This document shows positions 39,655 to 49,918 of a stretch of 64,000 nt of DNA, piece by piece. The notes under the pieces were generated by a model. It saw only the letters and a list, made by a program, of their open reading frames with translations. It searched no databases and was not told the origin of the DNA. This DNA comes from Methanosarcina sp. ERenArc_MAG2. Lineage in GTDB: Archaea > Halobacteriota > Methanosarcinia > Methanosarcinales > Methanosarcinaceae. Position numbers and translations under genes: made by a program. Within the stretch, counting starts at the first letter, position 1. Every line of letters begins with the position of its first letter. The DNA is taken from the NCBI GenBank assembly GCA_023955635.1, contig JAMXHR010000015.1:1-64000 (forward strand). Direction: 5' to 3'.

Positions 39655-41327
39655 TCATATGGCGTCTTTAATTATTTCCTTCCAGGTGATGTTGAAGCTT
39701 TTGCGCCATAAAACCATGACGATAACCAGCGACAGGACAATATTCAGAATTACCCCGAAAAGGACATAGGTAAGCAGCAGGTGAACAAGGGCGCATAACC
39801 CGCATATCAGCATTGAAGTCAGCATAATCCCCACTTGATTTACACCCTGCGTGACTTGAAAATCCCGGTAGAAGGGAAGTTCCTTGCGGTTCAATTTAAA
39901 AATAAAGAGCAGGACCATAATCATATTTATAAATATCAGGATGAGATCGGGGATGATTTTTAAGCCGCATAAGAGGACGAATATTAAGGCGATCAACAGG
40001 TAAATTGGAATGATAAATTTGACTATAAAAGCCTTTAAAGCGCCTTTTAAAAGCGTGACGGGGCTTTCTATGGGCAAAGCCCGATAAATCCAGGCACCTC
40101 TGTAATTTTCGCTGGAGCTGATCATGGTAGCTGTAAAAGCCAAAAAAACAGCGGACCAGTAAACAGCCAGATAAAGTTTGCTGTTGGCAAGGTCAACTAA
40201 AATGTCAGACCAAGAAACCCCACTCCCTATTATTCCGGGCAGCGTTAAAAAGGGCATGGCCAGGGCGAAAGCCAGTTGTGGATACAGCTGCAGCTTGAGT
40301 TTTCTTTCATTGGACAGCATATTCTGGGTGAATTGATAAAAAGCCTTTTCCGTCCGGCTGAAGCAAAGCAGGTTGGCGGCCGTCCACTGTATTTTTCTCT
40401 GACGGCTGCACCTTTCTTAGCGCGCATACTGCTGCTGTTCAATTTTTGCAGTTTGCCTTCAAAATAGGGAATAACCAGGGTCATGTATAAGACCGTAGCT
40501 GTGGTCGGAACGATGAGGGCAAGCAGGCTTAAAGCAGTGAAATACTGGCTGGAGTTGCGCTCAATAAACAGGCTGAAAGGGGCGGCAAACCAGGTAGTGG
40601 GGATGAGGAAATGCCACCAGGCGGGATGGAAGGCGACGGTAAGGTGCGTCAGGTTGAATATTCGTCCCATAAACTGGAAGCCGACCAGCATAAAAACCGA
40701 AAGCAGTATTTGAATATAATTGATCATATCCTTCAGTTTCTCGCCGTCAAAGAAGGATAAAATAGCCATGTACAAAATCGAAGTGAAAAAGACTACCAGG
40801 CAGCAGATCAACACTAATTCGAACATGAAGATTAGAGTGAAGGCCACCCCGTATTTATACAGCCCGGCCAGCAGAGCCAACCCTGAGATGCTCATAGTAA
40901 TGGTGAAGAGGTATATTACAATATGCAGTAACTTGGCTGTATTGACGGTTCTGGCGTCAACCGGGCGGGGTAGCAGGATGTTTTTATCCTTTACGTCCAG
41001 GAGAACGGTGGAAAAGTCTGAAATCATGGTGGCCATCACCATAAATATAATGAGCCCGAAAGCCAGGTTCATTTTATAAAAGAGCGGAAAAGGAACCAGC
41101 ATCAGCAGGCCGATAAAAAACCCTAGAATTCCGTATGTAATTAGCGATGATTTAAAGGAGTTGCTGCTTCGGGTCTTTTTTTGATTGGTCAGAATGGTGG
41201 GCACCCGGCGCTCGTCCATGGTGAGCTGCACCTGCAGAATCCGGCGCATGATGGGGTAATCAACCCCCATTTTCTTAAAGAGGAAATCGAATCTGTCCAG
41301 CAATTTTAATATGGTGAAATCTTTCAT
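39655..41327 (-). CDS. ABC exporter permease, frame broken at an A-run
   Basis: Multi-spanning permease, about 557 aa after repair. The first frame, from ATG 41327 (MKDFTILKLLDRFDFLFKKM), shows several hydrophobic helices (YGILGFFIGLLMLVPFPLFY, GLIIFMVMATMISDFSTVLL). It loses frame at an A5 run (40392-40396). One more A gives KIQWTAANLLCFSRTEKAFY and then the second frame (40320-39655, LAFALAMPFLTLPGIIGSGV), with further helices to the end. Four bases downstream of the ATPase gene. Codon and base composition look bacterial (Clostridia-like) compared with the AT-rich neighbourhood, suggesting transfer. Confidence 0.8.
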
Positions 41328-41331
41328 GATA

Positions 41332-42120
41332 CTATGCCTCACCCAGCACAGCGATGAATTCATCAGCTATTTCTTTATGCCGGTTAAAACCGGTAAGCTG
41401 GTTGAAGATTTCTTCCAGTGATCCCTCACGGCATTTCTGGCTTAATTGATCAAATGAGCCATCGGCCACTATTTGCCCGTTATTTATCAGGACTATACGG
41501 CTGCTTATCTTCTCTACCACATCCATGATATGCGAGGAGTAGAAAATGGTTTTGCCCTGAGCGGCCAGGTCGGTCATGATTTCCTTGAACACCATTACGC
41601 TGTTGGCGTCCAGCCCGCTTAAAGGCTCGTCAAAAAACAGGATGTCCGGATTGTGCAGGAGGCTGGATATTATTAACAGCTTTTGCTTCATGCCTTTAGA
41701 ATAGGAGGCGATACGGGCATGATACACATCGGCAATATCAAATAAGGCCATGAGCTTCTGAGCTTTCCGGTCTACCAGCCTGAAGTCCAGGCCGTACATT
41801 TCCCCGATAAATGTGAGGTATTCATGGGCGGTAAGGGTGTCATAGACCTCGGCTGTTTCGGGAACATAACCGATTTTACGCTTGTATTCAATCCCGCCGC
41901 TGGCTATGTCCTCCCCCAGGACTTTAATCTGTCCCTTAAAACCATCTACGAGGCCCAATATTATTTTAACCGTGGTGCTCTTGCCGGCGCCGTTGGGTCC
42001 AATGTAGCCGATGATTTCCCCTTGAAAAACATTTAGGTTGATGCCACGCAATACTTGATTGGCACCATAGCTCATGGCTAGATTGCGAATGGAGACAACT
42101 GCTTCTCCTTTAGTATTCAT
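41332..42120 (-). CDS. ABC transporter ATP-binding protein
   Basis: 262-aa ABC ATPase: Walker A GYIGPNGAGKSTTVKIIL, signature SYSKGMKQKLL, Walker B PDILFFDEPLSGLDA and switch His in IFYSSHIMDVV. Start taken at ATG 42120, after AGGGGA; an ATG 45 bases upstream (42165) lacks support. The subfamily resembles exporters of the ABC-2 type (lantibiotic immunity or Na+ efflux-like), pairing with the permease directly downstream. More G+C-rich than flanking DNA, consistent with acquisition from a Firmicute. Substrate unknown. Confidence 0.9.
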   Translation of the reverse strand: MNTKGEAVVSIRNLAMSYGANQVLRGINLNVFQGEIIGYIGPNGAGKSTTVKIILGLVDGFKGQIKVLGEDIASGGIEYKRKIGYVPETAEVYDTLTAHEYLTFIGEMYGLDFRLVDRKAQKLMALFDIADVYHARIASYSKGMKQKLLIISSLLHNPDILFFDEPLSGLDANSVMVFKEIMTDLAAQGKTIFYSSHIMDVVEKISSRIVLINNGQIVADGSFDQLSQKCREGSLEEIFNQLTGFNRHKEIADEFIAVLGEA

Positions 42121-42404
42121 AGCGTCCCCTGCTGTAATTACCATAAAAGGTATATTAAGGTTCATTATCTCATTTATACTTAAGGTATTTTTGCAAGAAC
42201 CGCCAAAATAGTATATTAAAGAGTGAAAAATATATAATTTAAAATATTTTATGTACTGATAATTTTAGGAATTTTGTTTTTCAAAAATACTTATCTCTCA
42301 TGCTTTCGTTTTTCTTATACTTTTTTTGCCTTTTATGTACGGTAATCAGTCATATGTTCTATATTCCGATATACTATAGAATTACATGGTTTGATGGTTC
42401 ATCT

Positions 42405-43501
42405 TTATCCGTTTGATGTTTTAAAACACCTAAATTTCAATAGTTCCCTTAAAGTCCACTTTGACTCAATAATCCCTGCCTCTCTTGCAGGTGTATTTTT
42501 ACATTCAACCCCTCTTTCATCTTTGTACCTTAATCCTCCATGACCTCTACAGAAGTTAAAATGCGTGCAATATAACTTCATTTAATACTCTAATCATTCT
42601 TTCATTTTTGAAAACCCTATTGTTTTCCTTGAAACTCTGTTGTTATCCTGTCTAAAAGTCAGGTTTTGCCTTTCAAGAAAAGTTGTTGAGATTTCGCTTT
42701 GATCAATATCTTCTCCAAAGATGATCTTCTTCTTTGCTTTCTCAAGTACCCCATTTTTTCTTGTTTTGACCTCCCTGCTCATACCTTAAATCATCAGAGG
42801 AAATGATTTTTGGTTTCTTTGATCTTCCTTTTTTCCCAGTTCTTGGAAACTCGCTCAAAACTCCAAATTGTTTCAAAAAAGCTTCTCTATAAAAGTTCAA
42901 CCCATCTGTAACAAAAACAGGGATTTTATCCGAAAGATGTTTATTTACTAACTCAACAAGCTTGTCTGCAACATACTGTTTTCTTGGACCTATTAAAAAG
43001 TCAAGTATTAGCCTGCAACCTGGTACAAAAGCTACCCACATCCATGGCCCATCATCTTCGTAATCTTTCATCCTGGGAACTATTTTTTTGGATTATTACC
43101 CATAGTTCGTCCATTTCTATCTTTGGAACATCCAGGTTTTTCATCATAACGTCATTTACTTTATCGCATTGTTCAGATGCACGAGCTAACAATCGCTTTA
43201 TACTGGCAGGTTGTACCTCTAAAACATCGGAAATGGCTTCAATGCTCATTCCTTTCATAGACATTTTTAGAGCTAAATCAATAGTTTTCTCATCTTTGCG
43301 AAGATCATGATAAAAAGTGTCTGTATGGTCACAAAAAGCTTTGCCGCAATGACGGCAAATATATCTTCTTGTTTTTTCTCCACGGCTTATGTAAGTTCCA
43401 TTTCCAACAACATTGTCTCGATCACTAAGACCATAGAGCTTACAGTCTTTGTTTGGACAGGGAATGTTAGTAAATTGTAGTTTTGGATTTCTTTTCCCCA
43501 C
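42405..43501 (-). pseudogene. IS1-like transposase remnant with frameshifts and stops
   Basis: Zinc ribbon start (43501: FTNIPCPNKDCKLYGLSDRD, ICRHCGKAF), helix-turn-helix (GMSIEAISDVLEVQPASIKR), DDE core PKIEMDELWV; frame broken at an A7 run (43083-43089); continuing WMWVAFVPGCRLILDFLIGP and VFVTDGLNFYREAF; broken again near 42775 (an extra G); then SEISTTFLERQNLTFRQDNN RVS..., two in-frame stops near 42585-42596, and the tail HFNFCRGHGGLRYKDERGVE ending at 42405. The stops make this a true pseudogene, unlike the others. Confidence 0.8.
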
Positions 43502-43596
43502 AACATAATTTTATACAAATTAGAATATATAACCTCAATCAAATACAAATTGACCATCATATTTTTCGCTACATGATATTTGCAGTAACAGACACA

Positions 43597-43678
43597 TTAA
43601 AGAGGCTAAAATATGAGGCCAATTTCTAATGTAAAATCGATAGCTTTCAGGCAAGAAAAGTCCTTAACCGAAGACGCA
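43597..43678. repeat. Solo end of family E repeat
   Basis: The stretch AAAGAGGCTAAAATATGAGG through CCTTAACCGAAGACGCATGAA matches 57172-57248, and its last part matches 57062-57083 in inverted orientation. It appears to be one end of the family E element without the other. Confidence 0.6.
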
Positions 43679-43953
43679 TGAAATAGACTCTTCTTATTTC
43701 ATCAAATTTTTCCTATTTTACCAGAGTAACAAGTTTGTATTGAGAAGGTGCAATTCAAACGCATGAACTCCTAGAATATTCGTCAAAATAACCACCTTGT
43801 CCGTAGGTAATGGCATGAAATTGCGGGAAAAACGGATACTTTGCGCCATTTTAAGTAATTCTACAGAAGAGTAGAGAGTCAAAGCCTTGAGGAAGAAAAC
43901 TGAATACAAGCCGTGTATGCTATAAAAGCAACTCCGAAAAGAGATGAAAAGAC

Positions 43954-45129
43954 TAGTGTCGCGAAAATTTAATTCTTTGTTAACTTTATAAGCTCTGAAT
44001 CCCTTTACATCTTCATGCTTACTATTAACCTTGAAGATCACGAGGTAAATTTCCTTCTTGACTTTGTGAGAAAAGGACATAAAAGTGCACGAGAAATCAC
44101 CCGAGCACGTGTCCTCCTCCTTTCAAACCAGCATAAAACAGGTACAGAGATAGCGAAAACATTAGGTATTTCCAGGAATACTACTTTTAATATCAGGAAA
44201 CGATACGTTGAAGAAGGTCTTCTGAGTTCTCTTTTTGACAAACCACGACCTGGTCAACCTATAAAATACACCGAAAAACATGTTGCAGAAATAATTGCGC
44301 TCGCATGTACCAGTTCTCCCGATGGAAGCAAAAGATGGTCGCTTACACTGCTTACTGAAGAACTGAAGAAAAAAGAAGGATTTGAAACAATAAACAAAGA
44401 GAGCATCAGGCTTATTCTAAAAAAGCAAAACTAAACCCTGGTTAAGACGGATGTGGTGCATTCAGACGATTGATTCCGAGTACAGAAAGAGAATGTATGA
44501 CGTTCTTGACCTATACGAAGAGGATTACGACCCTAAAAACCCTATTATCTGTCTTGACGAGAAACCAAAGCAACTGCTTGGAGATAAGAGAATTCCCATT
44601 CCTATGAAGCCTGGAAGTCCAGAGAGGTATGATTATGAATATATCAGGAACGGAACAGCAAACATATTCATGGCAGTAGAGTTCAAAGCAGGAAAAAGGG
44701 TGACTCAGGTAACCAAAAGAAGAACTATGAAGGATTTTGCACAATTCGTGAAAATTCTCGTTACCGAAGAATATTCTGAAGCTGAAGTCATCCGACTGGT
44801 TACGGATAATCTCAATATACATAAAGAAAAGTCATTCTACGAAACATTCAGCGAAGAAGAAGCAAAAACAATTCTGGACAAGATAGAATTCCATTATACG
44901 CCAAAACATGCAAGTTGGCTTAATGCTGCAGAAATAGAGATCAATGTTATGGATATTGAATGTACAGGCAGAAGGATCGGGGATATGGAGACACTTACAC
45001 ACGAAGTGGATGCATGGACAAAGAGAAGGAATGAACATAAAAAGAAAATAGAATGGAAATTTACGAGGAAGAATGCGGACGAGAAAATGTCAAAGTATTA
45101 TGTGAAATAATTAAATTGACAAGACACTA
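43954..45129 (+). mobile_element. IS630-type insertion sequence
   Basis: About 1176 bp from TAGTGTCGCGAAAATTTAATT to a right end whose complement is TAGTGTCTTGTCAATTTAATT; the terminal TA fits the TA target of IS630/Tc1. Transposase on the plus strand. The 86-bp family C elements at 48270 and 53431 share the TAGTGTCG end and are probably mobilised by this type of transposase. Confidence 0.85.
44015..45110 (+). CDS. IS630-family transposase, frame broken
   Basis: N-terminal helix-turn-helix region (REITRARVLLLSNQHKTGTE, IAKTLGISRNTTFNIRKRYV), then the DDE domain in another frame: NPIICLDEKPKQLLGDKRIP, VIRLVTDNLNIHKEKSFYE and HYTPKHASWLNAAEIEINVM. The join at 44419-44440 needs two bases (one A in CTAAAAAAGC and one in CTAAACCC) to read LKKAKLKPWLRRMWCIQTID. 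The D, D and E positions are present. Possibly intact in reality. Confidence 0.85.
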
Positions 45130-45735
45130 GCTACAAGCCTCGTTATGTACCCGGATCCTGGAAAGGGAAAACGGAAAATTCGAATAGGACTTACTCATTG
45201 GAGAAGCAAAATAAAGCATTTGCAGGCATGCCTTAAATATCGTGGTTCAGACTGTTTGAAGTTTCATGCTGCTGGCGTTTCAGTTAAACAGCATAAGTCC
45301 TGATAGTCCCTAAACAAATGAATACATTAAATTAAAAAGCCAATAAAAAAGGTCAAAGCTAAAGATTTGTGAGGGTCATCGATCAAACTTGACAAACGTG
45401 CATACTTATCTTGTTTGACCAGATGCGAGAGCCTTCCTTATTATCGTGATTTTACGGAAACCGACTCCTACAACCTAATTCTTAATTTTTTATTATTGAG
45501 TTTATCTCAAAAGTTTTTTGTTGATAACCATTAAAGTTTTTCAGGGCTGCTGTTCTGGTCAGGAACTTTATTGATTATGGAAATGCAGGTATATTTTGAA
45601 GAAGAAAAAGAGTTCATAGATCCTGTTTTTCTAAAGCCTTACTGATCATTTTCTTTTTACCTTGTGACAGGGAAGTAATTATACTTTAACCGATATAAAA
45701 AGTGATAGAGATTTAGACAAGGAGATGAAAAGAAA
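45130..45735. other. Spacer with an unrecognised 52-codon frame
   Basis: A plus-strand frame at 45145-45303 (ATG, YPDPGKGKRKIRIGLTHWRS, ending VSVKQHKS) looks like the tail of a gene cut by the IS630 insertion, but I cannot identify it. Nothing else of note. Confidence 0.35.
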
Positions 45736-46143
45736 GTGATAAACATAAACATCTTGCTTTACGGAAAAGTAAAGCAGGTAGACGTGCATGAAAGCATGTT
45801 TGAGTATGTGAAGGGCTCAGATATACCATATTGTGAAACAAATTACATTGAGGGCCAGCCGGATTACTTCGTTGAGGAATGGCAGCCAGTGCTGGATGAT
45901 GATTTGTATTATGAATATGATGCGATGAAAGAGGCGGGAGAAATCGAGATAGACGGGCAGAAATATATTCGCATAAATCGGGGAGAAACCCAGATAAATT
46001 ATGTGCCTGCTGACAGCCTGATGGAAACTCTGTATATTATATATCACTGTGACCATGACCTGCGAAAGTGTACCGGCACCGGTGAAATATTCCAGACAGA
46101 AGAAGAGGCAGAGAAGAGAGCAAGCGAGCTTAAAGGAAAATAA
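45736..46143 (+). CDS. Hypothetical protein
   Basis: 135-aa acidic soluble protein with GTG start at 45736, preceded by AAGGAGATGA. It opens NINILLYGKVKQVDVHESMF and has a tyrosine-rich acidic middle (EEWQPVLDDDLYYEYDAMKE), then EIEIDGQKYIRINRGETQIN. I do not recognise a domain. The good ribosome site and even codon use argue for a real gene. Alone, with an empty 0.4-kb region after it. Confidence 0.6.
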   Translation: MININILLYGKVKQVDVHESMFEYVKGSDIPYCETNYIEGQPDYFVEEWQPVLDDDLYYEYDAMKEAGEIEIDGQKYIRINRGETQINYVPADSLMETLYIIYHCDHDLRKCTGTGEIFQTEEEAEKRASELKGK

Positions 46144-46703
46144 TGTTTTCCACTTAATTCCGTAATGCTTGAAACGTAGAAAACCAGCAATTTACCATAT
46201 CTACCGGGTTTGAGGGCATGAGCACCGGGCCTGTAAAGAATGCGAAATGAAGTTATAAAAATGAGCAAAAGGACTCAAAACAGACCAGCAAAACGAAGCC
46301 CTGGCTCAAAGAGCACTGACGACCTACCGTGTATCTGAAAACACTCGGATAGAATACTTTAGAAAAGTTGACCAGATAGGCTTTCCTGAAGCTCCGGACA
46401 TTTCAAACGTGGGGAAAATAAAGGTTTCAGGATTGATTTCATAATCAGGGACTCGATTGGTTACTTAAAAGATGAAATTTAAAGAAACAAATTTTGAGTT
46501 GGGGATGAGTTCTAGTTATAAAAAATTTTTAAAATTATTTTAATGTTGATGGTGTGATTCGAAAGCAGGAACTCCTGCGAAATTTGACTCCGTACCGACT
46601 TTCGAAGAGATGCAAAAGTACTGTCATCCCCATTTTCCGGAAATGGAGCCTTGAAACACTACCCACAACTTTACGACGTCTCAAGGCAAATTTCCAAACG
46701 ATT

Positions 46704-46997
46704 TTATACATTCCCGGAGACTGCGTTCCGCAGGCAGGTTTCCCAGTCTTCCGGATGATCTGTGTTGTCACACTGCCACTCAAATTCACGCCTTGCAAGC
46801 CTGATAATCTCGCGTGCCTTCTTGAGCGGGATTAACTCTTTGCCGACATCCCCGATATCACCTACATCCAGGCAACTTACAATATTAACCATAAAGCCTT
46901 CCAGGCTCTCTGAGGGTACTGGTTCGTTCCTGAAATGTAGTTCTGTGCATTTAGCGAGATATTCTGCAAGTACATTGATCAGTTTCGCATCACGCAT
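46704..46997 (-). CDS. Hypothetical protein
   Basis: 97-aa protein from ATG 46997, preceded by GGAG at the right distance; the open frame extends upstream to 47168 but without a good start. It begins MRDAKLINVLAEYLAKCTEL and ends in EIIRLARREFEWQCDNTDHP EDWETCLRNAVSGNV. Mostly helical and charged, not recognised. A frame change near the end (the overlapping frame 46535-46798) is not convincing. No partner gene. Confidence 0.45.
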   Translation of the reverse strand: MRDAKLINVLAEYLAKCTELHFRNEPVPSESLEGFMVNIVSCLDVGDIGDVGKELIPLKKAREIIRLARREFEWQCDNTDHPEDWETCLRNAVSGNV

Positions 46998-47387
46998 GGT
47001 TCTGACTCCTTTATATGATAAGCGTGCAACCCACTTCGTCACACCGAACTTTAGATTTGGATGATCACAATAGTAACGACAGTTATAAAAATGCAGACAT
47101 ATCTTTCTGAATCTAGCCCAGGATGCCTTGCAATTTTCATCTTCCAGAGATGGCTCCTGAAACAGCAATTAGAAATATGTTTTTTTGAACTTTAAAGGTT
47201 TCGAAATAGTCGAATTTGAGAGGGACTGTAAAGGTCCGGCTGTCAGCCATGAGTTTAGGAAGTTCGTCGAGGATGTCTTTTTATTACTCCGGTTCCGAAT
47301 TCTGTTCACAAACCCTGGCTTTTGCACCTATTCTTTGATCACAAATCCCCCACCCTCCTGTCTTTAGAATCCGAGGGTCTTCTATCT

Positions 47388-47885
47388 TTACTTTCGTTTT
47401 CTTTGTCTTTCCAGGCTGCGGAGAATATTAGATGAAATCGCGATTCCCATGCAGGTGTCCAGTGTTGTCGAGGACATCATCCCTATTACCTTCCCTCTCT
47501 GCAGGACAGGAGTGCCACTATCTTCCGGCTCCGGCATATCATGGCATTGAAAGCCCAGAAAAAGCAATGAAGCCCCGGCATTAACCACCCTGCAATAATG
47601 GATAGTACGAGTATCGTTAATAAGCACAGCTAGCTCCAGTTCGGCCGGGCTGCCAAATTCCGTGATCTCAACCACGCTGTCAGGAGGAAGCTCTATCAAG
47701 GCTAAACCATAATCTTTCAAAATTCGCGTAACAATGAGTTTCATTCCATCAGCTCTTAAATGGTCTCCTTCTCCCCTAAATATATGAGAAACCGTAACCA
47801 TGTAAAACAATCCTTTGAGCGAGATAACCGCGCCGATGGTACAGCGTTTTCCATTGTGAAAAAAAGAACTGCCTGCTTTTATCAT
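47388..47885 (-). CDS. Trypsin-like (S1-fold) protease-like protein
   Basis: 165-aa protein with what looks like a minimal chymotrypsin fold. The triad candidates are His34 in FYMVTVSHIFRG, Asp58 in RILKDYGLALIELP and Ser123 in EPEDSGTPVLQRGKVIGMMS, in the correct order and approximate spacing. No signal peptide, so it would act in the cytoplasm. Similar stand-alone protease domains are found next to defence or stress genes in other microbes. ATG start at 47885; isolated from other genes. Activity is inferred only from motif layout. Confidence 0.68.
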   Translation of the reverse strand: MIKAGSSFFHNGKRCTIGAVISLKGLFYMVTVSHIFRGEGDHLRADGMKLIVTRILKDYGLALIELPPDSVVEITEFGSPAELELAVLINDTRTIHYCRVVNAGASLLFLGFQCHDMPEPEDSGTPVLQRGKVIGMMSSTTLDTCMGIAISSNILRSLERQRKRK

Positions 47886-47978
47886 AAGCTTTCATCAACC
47901 TGCTGATTTCGTCTGAACCTGGTTTATGGGATTCAGATGTTTATAATAAATTGTAATTTAATTATATTTAGTGTTGTA

Positions 47979-48044
47979 TATTGGACTGGTATTGGACTGG
48001 TATTGGACTGGTATTGGACTGGTATTGGACTGGTATTAGACTGG
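47979..48044. repeat. 11-bp tandem repeat, six copies
   Basis: Six copies of TATTGGACTGG (the last TATTAGACTGG), upstream of the protease-like gene on its 5-prime side. No coding relevance seen. Confidence 0.92.
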
Positions 48045-48269
48045 TTACATTTAAACTGAGAATTAGCTCGTTGCCTGAAAGAAGAAAAAACAGATCAATG
48101 ACTAAAGAACAGGACTACCGATTGCAAGATTCCAGAAAAGACGAAATTGAACAGAAAGAGATAGCAAGTCCGCTATGAAGCAAAAATTCAATTCAAGGTA
48201 ACCTTTTAAAAAGAAAGAACGGGCAAAGTATTACCTGAACTGAAAATCTTGGTTATTGGTGTAGAAAGC

Positions 48270-48355
48270 TAGTGTCGCGTCAATCCTCAAAGATTTAATG
48301 ATTCTGAATAATTGCAATCGATTTTATACGACATTTTGCTGTTGACTCGACACTA
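48270..48355. mobile_element. 86-bp MITE, family C, copy 1
   Basis: Ends TAGTGTCGCGTCAA and complement TAGTGTCGAGTCAA, beginning and ending in TA. The ends match those of the IS630-type element at 43954. A diverged inverted copy is at 53431-53515. Confidence 0.85.
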
Positions 48356-48609
48356 GTGCATCGATTCCAAAGTATGTCATAAATGAATTTTTTGAAAACC
48401 GCGGAAAGCACGGAAGATACGGAAATAAGTAGTAAAAGCGTGGTTCTTCCATGTTTTCTGTGTTTTCCGTGGTTGTAATATCCAGATCGAATCACTCTGC
48501 GACCAGCTCGTTTTCCTTGTTACAAAATTCCATGTGACTTAAAATAATATTTGCGTCATAAGCTGTAATTATTTGCTTATTATGTATTTATTTGAGAATC
48601 GATGCACTA
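48354..48609. mobile_element. 256-bp element, family D, abutting family C
   Basis: Ends TAGTGCATCGATTC in inverted orientation at both sides, sharing a TA dinucleotide (48354-48355) with the family C element. The interior includes a large imperfect palindrome: GCGGAAAGCACGGAAGATAC (about 48400) against TTTTCTGTGTTTTCCGTGG (about 48455). Confidence 0.75.
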
Positions 48610-48613
48610 GAGA

Positions 48614-49225
48614 TTAATCAAATTCTTTAATGCTTTCCCTTAATCCGGGAATTATCCTGTTAACCCTTTTCTGGTACTCCCGGTATTCGTCCCCAAACTG
48701 TGCCACCAGCCTTGTTTCCCAGTGCAGGGACCCAAGAAACAGGTATATGGTAGTCAAAAAGTATATGACAAGCAGATTGACGGTCATAATAGGAGTCAGC
48801 CAGATTATGACCAGGCCCGAGAGCAGGAAGGGGTCCCTTATCCATCGGTAAATGCCCCGGATATTCAGGGAGCCGGCTTCGGGAGTCCGGGGAGCAGAGA
48901 GTTGTGAGCGTATTTTGAATCTATGTGGGGCATCCTGAAAAGCTCTTGGGGCAATGATCGCAGCAATTAACTGCCCGCCGACCATCAGCCAGCGCCAGGG
49001 AGAACGTATTTTGTAGAGAATTCGCCCCGGATATTTATAGAGCAGATAGACGAGCGGCAATATTGTCAGCACTGAAGTGAGGCTATATGCCGGCAGATAG
49101 AGCATTTCTGCTCTCGGACCGGCGATTCTCAGGATTAAACGTTTGAAGGGCAGGCTCGCAGTCAGGCTGTGAATAACTGCAAATGCTGCCAGAGAAAAAA
49201 CAGAGATAATTGTGGACAAAAACAA
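48614..49225 (-). CDS. NnrU/isoprenylcysteine-methyltransferase-type membrane protein
   Basis: 203-aa membrane protein with five or six hydrophobic helices. The C-terminal part has the methyltransferase-type signature: GIYRWIRDPFLLSGLVIIWL, then LHWETRLVAQFGDEYREYQK RVNRIIP, typical of the NnrU and ICMT/PEMT families that methylate lipids or prenylated cysteine at the membrane. ATG start at 49225. The N-terminus (SLAAFAVIHSLTASLPFKRL) fits NnrU-like members. The substrate is unknown. Confidence 0.75.
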   Translation of the reverse strand: MFLSTIISVFSLAAFAVIHSLTASLPFKRLILRIAGPRAEMLYLPAYSLTSVLTILPLVYLLYKYPGRILYKIRSPWRWLMVGGQLIAAIIAPRAFQDAPHRFKIRSQLSAPRTPEAGSLNIRGIYRWIRDPFLLSGLVIIWLTPIMTVNLLVIYFLTTIYLFLGSLHWETRLVAQFGDEYREYQKRVNRIIPGLRESIKEFD

Positions 49226-49386
49226 TTCCAGTATCCCCTTATTTAATTAAATAGCTTATATTTTCACACCAGTATGAAAAGTTTACTTATAGTGCCTTAA
49301 AAATATAAGAAGTGCAGGCAATTGACGTGGATGAGAATATTTGATAAATTAGAGTTTGTCAAACATCCGGATATAATATTTTCAAT

Positions 49387-49833
49387 TCAAATTTTCCTTC
49401 CACAGTTAGAACAATTGCTTTTATGAACACAAATTGTGCCGCCGCATTCGGTGCATGTCCATCTTATTTTTTCATTTCTTAGAAATTCCTCAATACCATG
49501 TTTTTTAATGTTTTCAAGATTTTCAATCATGCTCATACTGTATCTGGTACGATACCTTTTATCCAGATGTTTCAAATTATTACAAGGAATATTTTCACAT
49601 TCAAAACAAAATGTTAATTTGTTTTTTGTTAAAGTTTCACATGTTTTTATTTTGCATATGACTCGAGTAACAGGTTTGTTAGCCTCAATTCTACAGCCGG
49701 GACATTTATTTTTCTTCCTTAAGTAAGCCATGCAAATGCAACAATTCATTCCACAGGGGGCAATGAGTAGAGTTTCATTCAAGAATATCAGACTCCTTAT
49801 ATACTGCATGTCTGTTCCAATAGTAATGTCCAT
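49387..49833 (-). CDS. DUF3795-type cysteine-rich protein
   Basis: Zinc-binding protein of the DUF3795 type: IAPCGMNCCICMAYLRKKNK CPGC, then CKIKTCETL, FCFECENIPCNNLKHLDKRY, and a C-terminal zinc ribbon CTECGGTICVHKSNCSNCG. Two starts are possible, ATG 49833 or ATG 49809; the hydrophobic leader of the longer frame is probably not real. Function unknown. The neighbour upstream on the same strand is a small membrane protein. Confidence 0.75.
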   Translation of the reverse strand: MDITIGTDMQYIRSLIFLNETLLIAPCGMNCCICMAYLRKKNKCPGCRIEANKPVTRVICKIKTCETLTKNKLTFCFECENIPCNNLKHLDKRYRTRYSMSMIENLENIKKHGIEEFLRNEKIRWTCTECGGTICVHKSNCSNCGRKI

Positions 49834-49918
49834 GAAGTTTACATATACACCGACCTTAAATGACACCAATAGCGTAAAAGAGACAAAGAACAATAGAAAA
49901 TCTTAGAGAAAGGGAGAC

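Noticed and set aside
43718..44080. 120-codon minus-strand frame beside the IS630 element
   Set aside because: Overlaps the start of the transposase, has no start signal or recognisable sequence.
46535..46798. 87-codon minus-strand frame after the hypothetical gene at 46704
   Set aside because: Basic, cysteine-poor sequence without resemblance to a continuation; no single-base repair gives a convincing joint.
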